From contig NW_024468912.1 in assembly GCF_011745365.1 (NCBI RefSeq), positions 1,860,001-1,924,000 on the forward strand: DNA of 64,000 bases, written 5' to 3'. The notes under the pieces were generated by a model. It saw nothing but the letters and a program-made list of their open reading frames with translations, did not search any database and was not told the origin of the DNA. Below are positions 1 to 10,800 of the stretch, in pieces. This stretch comes from Cryphonectria parasitica EP155 (taxonomy: Eukaryota; Ascomycota; Sordariomycetes; Diaporthales; Cryphonectriaceae). The translations under genes and the position numbers were made by a program. Position 1 is the first letter of the stretch, and each line of letters opens with the position of its first letter.

Positions 1-929
1 TCTGAGCAGAGCCGTGGCAGGGGCGGCTTTTGTTTCGAGACCAGTGTGTTCTTCCTCCATATTCTCAAAGGCCTGGGCTTCAGAGCATATCCGACTGCAG
101 CACGTATTCGTATCCGAGACCACCTCACGCGTGTGCCTGCCGGACCATTCGTGGGACCGCGACATGGTAAGCTTCTCAGTCGAGCTCTCTTTGCCCTGAT
201 TACCACGGCGTGATATGACTAATCCGTAGCAATCACCTAGTTGTGAATCTTGTGCTCCTTGAGGACGGCTCGGTCTGGAGCTGCGATGTCGGGTTCGGTG
301 GCGACGGTCCAACGACCCCCTTACTGCTCTCGTCCTGCCCAGGACAGGAACCAGAGGCAGTGGCCAATCTAGGCGCACAGCAGATTCGGTTACAGAGAGG
401 AGCATTCCCAAACACACTGAAGTCGGAGGCGAATCAAGTCTGGTTCTACGAGTACAGGAATGGCACGGATGCTCCCTGGAATCAATACTACGCTTTCGGC
501 GAGGCGGAAGCCAGTGCTTGGGATCTGGAGTGTTCAAATTGGTGGGTGGCGAGTCACCCAGAGAGTTTCCAGAGGAAGCAGATTTTAGTTGTCAAGTTTA
601 TCAGGGGCACTGCAGGAGAAGATGGCGATTGCAGAAGCTCCCGAGGGAATGCAGCGAACGGTGAGGAAACGGCCACTAAACATTCGACAAGCACAGTTCA
701 GGTCATTGGGAAGATTATGCTGGCTGATGGGATTGTAAAGAGAAATATGGGTGGCAGGACAGAAGTGGTACAAGTATGTACGAGTGAAGAAGAGCGGATC
801 AAAGCATTGAAGGAGCACTTTGGCATCGTCCTCAGCAACGAGGCACGAAAGGGGATCCAGGGGTTTGAGACGGAGTTGACTGGTGATGTTGATGGAATTG
901 AATCCCACATCGAGCCACAAGCTAGCTGA
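1..929 (+). CDS. Arylamine N-acetyltransferase, 5'-truncated by window edge
   Basis: The product transfers acetyl (or malonyl) from CoA to arylamines; fungal homologues detoxify aromatic amines in the cytosol. Two exons are visible: before 1 to 166, and 241-929, joined by a 74-nt intron (gtaagc donor, cctag acceptor). In frame 1 the first exon reads RGRGGFCFE, the NAT active-site block with the nucleophilic Cys at 31-33. The catalytic His codon is 163-165, at the end of exon 1. Exon 2 opens with VVNLVLL and has DVGFGG with the catalytic Asp at 285-287, so the Cys-His-Asp triad is complete. The C-terminus carries the usual ALKEHFGIVL stretch and then an acidic tail. The start codon lies outside the window. 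The family call is secure; the substrate is unknown. Confidence 0.9.
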
Positions 930-1810
930 TGAGCAATTGAGTTCCCTCAGAGGAGCCGCATCACCAAGGAGTGCAACAACCTGGTGGCACCAACAATTGA
1001 ACCATTTCCTTGCTCTAAGCACTGGATTGCTTTGCAAACAATATGGCTATGGTACAAAATTCTCATGGCAAGCCGTTCCGCTTATATTGGGTCAGCTAAA
1101 GAATTCTAGAGGCTTCAAGGGGGCTGGCTACATACTGGCATACCAATCTCCGAGACATCAATAAACTAAAAATTGATATAGTAATATTGATTTAAAGAAA
1201 AAATGTCTGTCAGTCGGTAAGCGACGGTAAGGCTGCAGGTGGGAGTTGTATAGCAGCTTCCCCTCATCGGCGAACATTTGGCCGAGCGTTAATTGTGTAG
1301 GCTTCAACTTTGTTCGTCACCCTGTAATTCTGGAAGATGCAGCCTGGAGATCTCGTCACTCTGTCAATCGCCTTCACCTGACAATTTTCTCTATCAAACC
1401 TTCGAGCATACTAGAGACTATTACCCCTTTCGGTCCATCGCAACAACTGAATGTATTCATACAAGCCACCCCCATTCCACGGCATGTAAAACAAGATTCA
1501 GACCTTCGGGCTATGCAATGATGTATTCACGTGCATAATTCTACCCAATAAAAACTGCTTTCACAATTTACCGGTCTTGCCTTGCTGACCAACCCCGCTC
1601 AAGTTGCATCATTGCTGACTGAATCCCAGAGAGAGGGGGCGTCGTACACAGTGCAGAGGCTCTGCCGTCAGCCATGCCATAGCCTGTCAGCATGTCCGGA
1701 TACATAATTGTGACTCCTCATCTCTTCGAATCCATGCAATATTACCGATACTTCAACTATTCACCATCTTGGAATACCTATAACCACACAAGCCATCCAA
1801 CAACTTGCAA
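930..1810. other. Intergenic, no gene seen
   Basis: This holds the 3' flank of the acetyltransferase gene and the promoter side of the caspase-like gene. Open frames here are short and lack family resemblance. No repeat or RNA gene was recognised. Confidence 0.6.
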
Positions 1811-2903
1811 ATGTCTGATGGGACTGCTAACCGCCCGGCCGAAGCTGCCGGAAGGGCTGAGGCTGAGGATGAGGGTGATACTGGCACTGTACACGGGCAT
1901 GTCAGGGTCTTACTACTTACGTTTGAATTTAACGACTTGTACTTGGATCAGGAAACCCAGGATGTGCAAGCCGCTTTTGAACGCTTGAACTACGATGTTG
2001 AATCTTACAATATTCCCATGCTGAGATCTCAGAGATGCGTACAAAAGAGAGTTGCTTCATTTTTGCAAGAAGGAGATATGGACACATTGACGATAATCTA
2101 CTACCATGGGCACGGGGCGTTTGATGACGGAAAAGACTGGTGTGGATTCAAATTGATCAGGTAAAACATCTTGTCTAGCTTTGCAAATATTCTCCCAACT
2201 GAACATTGGAACTCACTACATCAATTGCAGTCATCAAGTCCCAGACCAAAGCAAGACCATATCTCTGAGGGATATTATACGTACACTCTGGGATGGATTG
2301 AATGTGGACGATCCGAGGACCCGCGCGAGGATCAGGGAAACATAGTAGGCAGTCCACATTCATAAAGACACCTATCGACACGTTGCAGTCTAACCTGGCT
2401 GCAGCCAAAACTATCAACGGATTGCCTCCGTCAGATGGGAAGATATACAGGACGACATCATTGACGCGGAATGCGACACTTTGACCATTCTCGACTGCTG
2501 CGGAGCAGGTCTGGCCGCAGTATCTAACCTGGAAGAGGTCGTGGAACAAAAGTCTAAATGGCAGAGGCTGCAAAGGCTTCAATTCCAAGTAGAAGATGGC
2601 CATGAATTTCACGGGACTCGGAACGAACTGATCGCGGCAAGCACCTGGGCCGAAAGTACACCGGGCATGGCTTCAGCAATGATAGAGGCGCTGGAGTGGA
2701 ATCTCGAGAGGGAAGGATCCATGGCCTCTGCGCCAACCATCATTCGGAATATGAACAACATTCTGGCTGCAGAGTATGTTTCTGACTGGAGACGGAATGC
2801 CCCGTACGCTATGCCACAGGCTGTGCATTACATCCTACGACGAACGTTGAGGCCGAAGATACTTCTGGAATTCCGAGCTCCAGCCCAGGCCCCAGAGGAG
2901 TAG
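1811..2903 (+). CDS. Caspase-like (peptidase C14) protein
   Basis: A predicted cysteine protease of the caspase/metacaspase fold, about 320 residues. Exons are 1811-2160, 2231-2344 and 2405-2903. The introns are 70 and 60 nt, and the second has a ctaac branch point about 10 nt before its acceptor. Removing both restores one frame. The first in-frame ATG is used. A predicted strand (VRVLLLTFEF) starts the p20-like fold. The catalytic His is in YYHGHG (second His, about residue 101) and the nucleophile in TILDCCGAG (second Cys, about residue 187), at family-typical spacing. There is no proline-rich or zinc-finger prodomain, no visible NLR partner and no transmembrane segment. Its substrate is unknown. 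The gene converges on the membrane-protein gene at 3242-4702. The domain call is firm; a role in cell death is only possible. Confidence 0.82.
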
Positions 2904-3241
2904 CGGAATGGAGAGAGAAATGGGGAGCAGTACTACGAACCATTCAACATGGCAAGTCACAGAACAGGTCATCAGAAATATGAGTATGGGATTCAACACT
3001 CCGACTCAGGCATCTCTTATTCAATTCAGCAGAACACGGATTTCAAGTAGTATTAGCCAATATCAGTTAGGCTTATGAAGGTGTGTTAGAACTCATGGCT
3101 TTACCTGCTGAAGATGCAATTAATATTGCTGACCAACGCTTTGAGCATCCAATTCCTCGTATCCATACAATAAGTCGTTAACGTCACTCGAACCAAGCAT
3201 AACAATTCGATTTGTATTGGATATTGAAACATTCTTGAACA
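2904..3241. other. Intergenic between convergent genes
   Basis: About 340 nt separating the 3' ends of two convergent genes. It probably holds both 3' UTRs. No other signal was recognised. Confidence 0.5.
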
Positions 3242-4702
3242 CTAGCCAATTTTTGTGCACACTCCAAAGTTCCGCAACATTTGTCCAACCACAACCATGC
3301 CTCCGATGGCAGGAATCCACAAAGGTACCAGAACGAACAGAGCAAAGAAAACAGATGGCCCCCTTTCCCCGCTACGTATACTGCTCACCCCCTGGGTACT
3401 CTTTGTCGACGTTTTGAATTTGAGAAAGTCTTGAAAAGCTTCCGCTCGCTGATTCATAGCCACCTGTGCTGACACTTGTCCAATCAAGATGGCCGAAGCA
3501 GAGCCAACGATCAGCCAGGCCAGGATCCATGCCCTGTCCACGTGGACATCACTTCCTGTGCGGAAATTTGTGAACGCGCCCACGATCGCCAAAGGGATAA
3601 TGGCTATGAGAAGATAGATGAACGAGTAGATGGTCAAGAGACAGGGCATGTTCACAAGTTTCTGGTTGTAAGGTAGTCGGCATTTGTCCTTTTTCACTTG
3701 ACGGCTCAGTTCATCTACGTCAACAGATGCAATCATCCCGTAGAAAATACCAGCACGATGGCGCTCAGTCCTAGGTTTGACCATGGCCTCCTTCATATCC
3801 GGCGTCCACACCAGATACATGTTGTTGTGGACTGGGAGGACAAGGCTGACGAGAAGATTGAGAAAACTCATAAAGGCGTAGGGTGCTACCGTCAAACCGA
3901 ATGCCCCGTAGCCATACAGATCGATCTGGTTACCGCGAGCGTTATAAAGCGTCGAGATACCCCATATGAGTTGGAGAATGCTGACAAGAATCTTGGCGAT
4001 GTTGAGCTGCCCTGGAACGCCAATCTTTCGGTGACTCAGGTAATTGCTACTGTTTGTGAATGTGGACGTGGTGGGGACGTCGACCTCAGGCAGGAATGCT
4101 CGCAAGGGCACAAGCTGCGATACCTCAATAAGGCAATACTGCTCCCTGTCGCGCAGGTAGCAAGTACCCAGGATCGACCTCGAAAACGGCACATAGGCAG
4201 GGTCGGTCTCAAGGCTAAAGTGATCAGAGAACCAGTCGCCGCGACCTGCACGGGCAAGTTCAGGATCTGGACCTGACCATGTGGCACGCCCGATATGCCT
4301 TCTTTTCACAACCATGCAAAGCGCGCCGGCCTTTGCGGCCCTTCTAAGAGGAGAACGATTCCGAGTCCAGTCGACAGAGAAGATCAGCAGGCGCACGGCA
4401 CGTACCATCCCGGACCCAGGAATGAACAAGGCGTTTGTTGTGTCAATTATGGTTTCGATGAGGCTCTGGCCAGGGCGAGCAATCAACGTTGCTGCGTGGG
4501 CGAGGTAGTTGGTGCCGTAGAAAGTGGCCAAGTCCGTCCACTTCAATAGTCTCAGTCAGCGTGGACAGGTTCAAAAGATCAAAAGACTCATAACGGTCAA
4601 GGGTGGTTAAAAATAGCTTACTGATGGGGGTAAGCATAGCAGGTTTGGATCCCCGTGGCTTGTTGATCCGGGTGGAAGAGACACTGTAATGTTTGTGGAC
4701 AT
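3242..4702 (-). CDS. Fungal multi-pass membrane protein, unknown function
   Basis: Two exons on the minus strand: 4622-4702 (27 codons) and 3242-4540, separated by an 81-nt intron (gtaagc donor, ctgac branch, ttgaag acceptor). The joined product is 459 residues. I chose the ATG at 4702 because exon 1 (PPGSTSHGDPNLLC) then reads straight into WTDLATFYGTNYLAHAATL. From general knowledge of fungal proteomes, this resembles the start of a large family of unnamed fungal membrane proteins. Several hydrophobic segments follow: LNIAKILVSILQLIWGI, the AFGLTVAPYAFMSFLNLLVSLVL region, LLTIYSFIYLLIAIIPLAIVG, an ILAWLIVGSASAILIGQV segment, and a final one near the C-terminus (FFALFVLVPLWIPAIGG). No catalytic motif is visible. 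The protein is membrane-integral; its role is unknown. Confidence 0.8.
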
Positions 4703-7576
4703 TTCCTCCTGGTTCTATGGATTCACCCGTGACAAATATGGTGAGAGCTATTCAACAGTATAGCAACTGTATACTGGACTGTAGTTCCCATGAACTGTGT
4801 CGTGTGCTGTGGTCTTGATTTTCATATCGGGTTTCCGAACTACAGACGCCTGGCCGACTTCCAGCAGCCAAGGAAGCCAACAAGTGAGGCACAAGGGCTG
4901 AATCTTTGGGCTGGGTAGATATCGGCCTCTCAAGCATCCGCGTCATGAATGATTGATCTCATACAAAATTGATGTTTCCTGACCCAGCATGCTTGATTAC
5001 ATGACGGGCAGCCTTCGATTTGGATGCGAACTAGAATCATAATAGGGGAATAAGAGGAAGGGGGGGGGGGGTGGTGCGGGAGCATTCGTATATATCTATA
5101 CAAATGATGAAATCAAAAGCCTCCCTGCTTTTTACATGATCACCGTGAGCCTCATTCCTCTTCTGGCGCATCGCGTGTCCTGGTCACACACCAGTCACGG
5201 TGATTTTCATTCAGCCTTTTCGACCCAGCTGCGCCATTTCTGACTTACACTGCCTATTGGATCTAGCTTTATTGCCATTCTGTTGGTATTTCTCGTCTTT
5301 TATAACAAGCCGGCACATGCCAAACTGACTTTTAGAGCCTCGTTCGTGCTTAGCCAAGATATGCTCGTAACCTCTGTGGGTGACTCATTCCAAACCAATT
5401 TTCAAATCATCCGGAATCTCCTTCCTTCTTTGAAAAGGATCTCCGATCATGTGTTGAAAGATGGGTTATAGAAACGACGCCGGGGCCTGTAAGCAATATG
5501 CAGCTACCAACATACCCGAGCATCACACCTGGGCAGCCTTTTCAGTCGCCTACATGTCCATCTTCAGCTTATCCCAAAATGCTGTAGTTATACAGCCACA
5601 ATTATTATGCTATACCTTGGGCGACTTAGTGGCCTTGCAGAGAGAGCTGGACTCGGGCGTGCGGCGTAGTGAAAGCCCAGAGTGGAGTCTGCGTTGGGAA
5701 AGCCAATGTTTCCTTTGGGTAATTATTTGCAAAGCCCTCACCATTAGTATCTTTCACTCTGTCCTCTAGCCTTATCTTAGAGGCACTTGCACTTCTGCCT
5801 AAGAAGAGCCGCTTTTTACGTGTTGTTGCGTCAGCAGCCACAATACTAAGCTTATTCATATAACTAGATCAAGTGCAACATTAGGGTATATGACTTGTAA
5901 GAAATAACACATTGCTTGCCAGCTTCGAGCTCTGCGCATGTGTCATAGGATTGATTCAGTAATTATGCTAGCAGCGGGAGTTCATGGAGCCGTGGACTGG
6001 CACCTGTGTAGGTTGGGGTTGGGGGGAGGCGGGGCAGCATGTCACGCCGTCTACCACGGGCAAAGCTAGCATATTCTAAAGAAATCAAGCTGGTAGCTTG
6101 TTGGTGCAAGGCTCGTCCAACTCCGAGGACTGATTAACGAGGGATGTGCTTTAACAGCAATGGCCGTACCCCGTTGATGCTTAAAATTTTGAACCTCAGA
6201 TGGATCTTTTTCAAGAGATACGACGTGAGAGTTTTGTTCCAAAATGGCGAGTCGAGGGCAGTGGTTCTACCGGGAATTTCTGGGGCATGTGAAAGTACGT
6301 TGCAAATTGTGTAGAGGTGGCCAGGCAAGGTCGGATCTTATCTCAAACTCCCCGTCCAGGGTATACTCGTCACTTCACACACAAAGAAGGCAGAGCAGAG
6401 AGCAAGATATGATTTGAAGAGTGAGATCCAATTATGTTTATCACTACCTCGAAGACACTCCATCTCTAACGATTCAGCCCTGCTGAAAATATATATATAT
6501 ATCCCAGCGTTATGAGCACATGCAGTGTGGAACCCTCATACATAATGGCGAGGAGCCCTGAGGATATCATCCACCCATGAAAAACAAACAGAGAAAAGAA
6601 GGAATCTAGCGCAACTATGGTATATGAGGTATGAGAAAGCAGAAACATGACGAAAAAGCGGGAGGAACAAATGTGCTCCATGACCGCTGGATGACAATGG
6701 TATCTCATGAGTAAAAAAGCAAACCCACGAAGAGGGGGGGAGAGGGAAAATAAACGCCGTGCCGATGTGGTAGGGAACCCAATGTATAACAACTCTCATG
6801 TCGCCAAGACGCCGAGGACGAAATAACTCGAGGCGAGTTGAACGTTTCCGTCCAGAGCCCTCGCGACCTTCTTGAGGTTCTTTCCTCGTGTGTTGTGTTG
6901 TTATGACCATCGATCCCTCCTCTATTGTCTAGATCTAGACTTGTTCCCTGGTCTATTCCTCGTTGCCTTGTATGTATGTATGTATGTATGCACACCGTGT
7001 TTTGCGTGTATGATCTTGATCGTGTCTTTCGGTCTATCGTGTGTGGCGAGTGAGTCCCCAACCTCTTGTTTCTTTTTTTCTTGTGACGCCGAGATGCAAC
7101 TGTTTCTTCTTGTTATGCCCGACCTCTCGTGTTCGTGTTCGTGTGTATGTGTATGTGTATGTGTATGTACAACCCCGGCCGCCCTCCCACGTGTACATTT
7201 GCAGACACACAAACACTTGATGATCGATCGGGTGGTCGCGTCTCGGTGCCGTCGTTGTGAATTCGTTGAGAGACGATAGATCGGTAGACATCTGGCAGGT
7301 CGGCGATAAAATGCGTGTGTGTAAAGCAGGCCAAACGAGGCAAGGCATGGAAACCCACTCGCTGACGCCGAAGCGCAGGAGGGGTGATGCTCCGCCTGGC
7401 AGACCATGTAGGATGATGATCAAAGCCCCGCGTCTTTTGTCCCTTTAGTAAGAGGACATTGGACGGACGCGGTGTGGCGAGAGGAAGAATCCTGCACGGC
7501 AAAGTATTGCGTGCGTGGTTATTTGGATCAGAAGAGGCCGAAGACCAATTCGGCAAAGAAACTAAGGTTTCACCGC
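4703..7576. other. Long intergenic region with simple repeats
   Basis: No credible gene in 2.9 kb. It contains a G-run at about 5059-5070, an AT-dinucleotide tract near 6489-6500, a TGTA tetranucleotide array at 6969-6990 and a TGTATG array at 7139-7168. The open frames overlapping these tracts are low-complexity shadows. The right part probably includes the 3' UTR of the small minus-strand gene at 7577-7879. Confidence 0.6.
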
Positions 7577-7879
7577 TCATTTCTGGTCCGACTTCTTGTG
7601 GTGCTTGTGTCCGTGCTTCTTGTGGTGGCCGTGGCTCGAGGGGGCCGCCATCTCGTAGGCGCGGGTCCTCGACCTGCCGCGCTCGTCGGGCACGTCGAAG
7701 CTCTCGTCGCTGTACCGGCGACGGTCCTCCTCGTACCAGGTCGAAAGAGACTTGCCGCCGAAAGTGAGGTCGTCGTCCTCGATGGGGATGGCCATCATGT
7801 ATTGTGGGTAGGTGGAGTAGGAGGAGGTTGTTGTGGCGGGAGACCAGGAGTGGTCGCGGGATGCTTGTTGTGAAGACAT
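7577..7879 (-). CDS. Small His/Lys-rich tail protein, 100 aa, unknown
   Basis: A single-exon reading frame from an ATG at 7879 to a TGA at 7577. The N-terminal third is Ser/Thr/Tyr-rich. A more ordered-looking middle contains IPIEDDDLTFGGKSLSTWYEEDRRR. The C-terminus is a basic, histidine-rich tail (HGHHKKHGHKHHKK) that could bind metal or nucleic acid. There is no signal peptide or membrane segment. Unlike the surrounding shadow frames, it has a good start, balanced composition, high third-position GC and a non-repetitive core, so I consider it real. I do not recognise a named family. A (TG)n tract lies within about 20 nt upstream of the ATG. Confidence 0.6.
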   Translation of the reverse strand: MSSQQASRDHSWSPATTTSSYSTYPQYMMAIPIEDDDLTFGGKSLSTWYEEDRRRYSDESFDVPDERGRSRTRAYEMAAPSSHGHHKKHGHKHHKKSDQK

Positions 7880-10800
7880 TATGTGTGTGTGTGTGTATTC
7901 TTGTTGATGTGGGAAGAGGTTGTTGACTCTTGATCCAGAGGAGGAGGAGTGTTGAGGTATGTAATGGGAAGAGAGAAGTAAGAGGGAAGGAAAAGAGGAG
8001 AGAAAAGAGAGAGATAGAAAAGAGGACGTTTGTTTACTTTTCTATCTGGTATCAGCACCGGAGGGAGGCTGAAACCGAGGAAGGGATGGATAATTGTGTG
8101 TGTGGCTCGGGGTAGCGCGCTGCAATGCAAGGGGCCTAGTTCCGGTGCTCGGGGCCGTGTGCGCCAGTGGGTCCTGAAGGATTGAGGTCCCGACAATGAC
8201 AAGGGACAATATGCACACACAGACGTGCTGTAAATGTAGCAGGAGGAGTGTGGGGTAAAAGGCAAAAAGGTGTAGTAGTGTTATGGTCGAGCTGGATGAT
8301 CTTTTCCCTCACGTCTCTGGGGCGTTCGAGGGTTTTATGTGGATAAAGAACGCGCCGCTGATCCACACCTGGGGCTTGGGGTCCCAGTAAAGTAAGGGGG
8401 GTGCCGAAAAGGGAGTCAGGGCTATCCTTCGCACTTTGTTGTGTGGATTTAGATGGGAAGAGTGGTCTCGACCGTCGGAAACCCCTTCTCTCAAATACGA
8501 AAGACGGTATGTGTTGTATTTGTTGTTGTTGTGGTTGTTTGTCGGCCAGTAGATGATGGCCGTGCGTTACGCGTGGTGTGTGTGTGTGTGTGTGATCTTC
8601 GATGCAGGAGACTCTCCGATCGGTAAGGGAGAGACAGGAAATAAGGAGGTTCAGGTTGAGACAGACCGATGATCCGGGGGGCCGGGGCCAGGTTGAAATA
8701 AGGAAGAGGCTGGCAAAGGCTGGGTCTGGGTCGCTCCAGAATGCTGGTATCAAATACCGAACCGAGGAGGACGAGTGTTTTTTTCTCTGTCTCTCTCGTT
8801 GAAACAAGGGAATCCGAGCCCGAAGCCAGGCAGTATATGGCTCTAGTCCAAGTCGCGATTTGGAAGAGGGTCAAGAAAGAAAACCACCCAAATCAAATAC
8901 AAGGGACAAGGCCTGGATCTGGTCTTTTCCGGCGGGCCGTCGAATGTGGGGAGGACGGGCGAGGGCTTCTGGGCGAGCCAAAGTGTTTAGGGTAAAATGT
9001 CCCGTTTCCGAATGGAGAAGAGGGGGGCAATCACACAAGCCGCGGCCCTTAGTAGCTTGATGTATTTGATAGGCGCGGAATCGATGGTTCGCGGGGTTTA
9101 AAAGATGGTCCCCCAGTGGTGGTTTTTCTCTTTTGTTGGCGGGCCTGGGCGTTCCGTTCGGGCGCCTTTGTGTTTCTGGGTGGCTGTTTTGGTTGTACCC
9201 TTCTGTGCTGAAAGGGAGGATGTGGCTTTTTGTTGTTGGTCTTGTTGGAACCAGTGGGTATTTGTAAGACCACTGGAATAGCTCAGCGGGATGAACGTAG
9301 TCTGATGAATGCTTGGTTTTGGGTCGGGTTGGATTTGGGTTGGGATCGCCAAGGCTGCAGATTGAAAATGGCGGGGTTTGTAGGCGAAAGAGACAAAAAA
9401 GGGCTCTCAGAAATCGCTAATTGCGAATCTCCGCAGCAATCCTGGGGTTCATGCACCGAAGATCTGTGTCCCCTGCTGAGACCAAGAAGGGAGGGGAGGA
9501 AGGGATCTGTAGGCAAACACCTGGAATGGGACAAGGCGATTGGGTGGTGAAGGTGTCATCCGTATCGGTCCGGGGTTTGCGCTATTACGGCCGCATGTGA
9601 AAGAGGGCCGGCAGGTGAGTGAAGGGGTGGTTCAGCTATGGTAAGGTGTATTTATTGTTCACGGGGCTGCGATCGAAGTTGCAGCTGCTGACTGTGAACA
9701 AATTCGTATTCAGTGGCCAACCAAATATGGAGTTTGGGCTGAGTGCTTGTGCTGTTCGACTTTGTTGGGACCGTCGTGGGGTATAGATCGCAGCGTTGGT
9801 TGTTGAAAAATGCTGTGGATGTTATGATATGGTGGTATGAAGAGGAGGGAGGCAAGTTTGAGACAACAAGATGGTGGATCTGCCGTGTCGAGGTTGGCTG
9901 GGTTGGTTGGAACCAAGAGAGAGGAAGAAGAATGAGGGAAAAAAGAGGTTGGGATGGAGAAACACGAAACGAGCATCAAACACGACCCAGGTCAAATCGA
10001 AGGGGGGGCCGGTGAGTAAGTATTTATTGTATCAATCAGGCTGAAGAAAGGGAACAACACCACCCTTCCTGACTGTGTCTGGGCTGGCTTGGTTGGCATG
10101 AATCAGAAAAGAAAAAGTCTCGAGTCGCTCCTCAGAAAAAGAAATATGTGTGAGGATTTTTGTGACATGTGAGATGTATCAGTTGAGGCCCAACGAGGGG
10201 GGCAGAGTGTTGGGGCGACGATTCAGGACACCTGCAGGCGGCGACGTATATCCATCCCTTGGGCGGATATATTGACTCGTTCGTCTCGATGTTTAGGTGT
10301 GTGTGGGGGTTGGGGTTGGCAGCTGAGCCGAGCAAAGAGGGATGGTAGTCACAGGGTTCGACGTCGAGGGGATAAGCTGATAGGTTTGAGACCGGAATGT
10401 CGGTGTCAGATGGCTCTGCGCTGACTGCCTGCCACTGCCCCAGAACCTAAGCACATGGAATTGGAGGGTTGCAACAGAGGATGTCACTGTACAAATTGTA
10501 CACGAAAGCAGTCAGTCACTTCAGTCTGCTTTTCTCAGGTGGGTTTGACTCGTCAAGTGTGTCTGGTCCGCAGTCGGAAAGGTTGAAGGTTTATTGGGAA
10601 CTTAGACGAGGCGTTGAATAGCTAATTTATTATAGTATTGAAGAGGGGATCTCGTGGATGGGACGATGTTGCCGGCCGGTAGGACAGACGTAGAAAAAAA
10701 GAGGGCAAAGTATATTATCACAAGGTGACGATGGTCGATCAACGGGGTGAATGTTGCCTAGGGAATAGTCACGGTCATACAGTCACACACTCTCTGCCTG

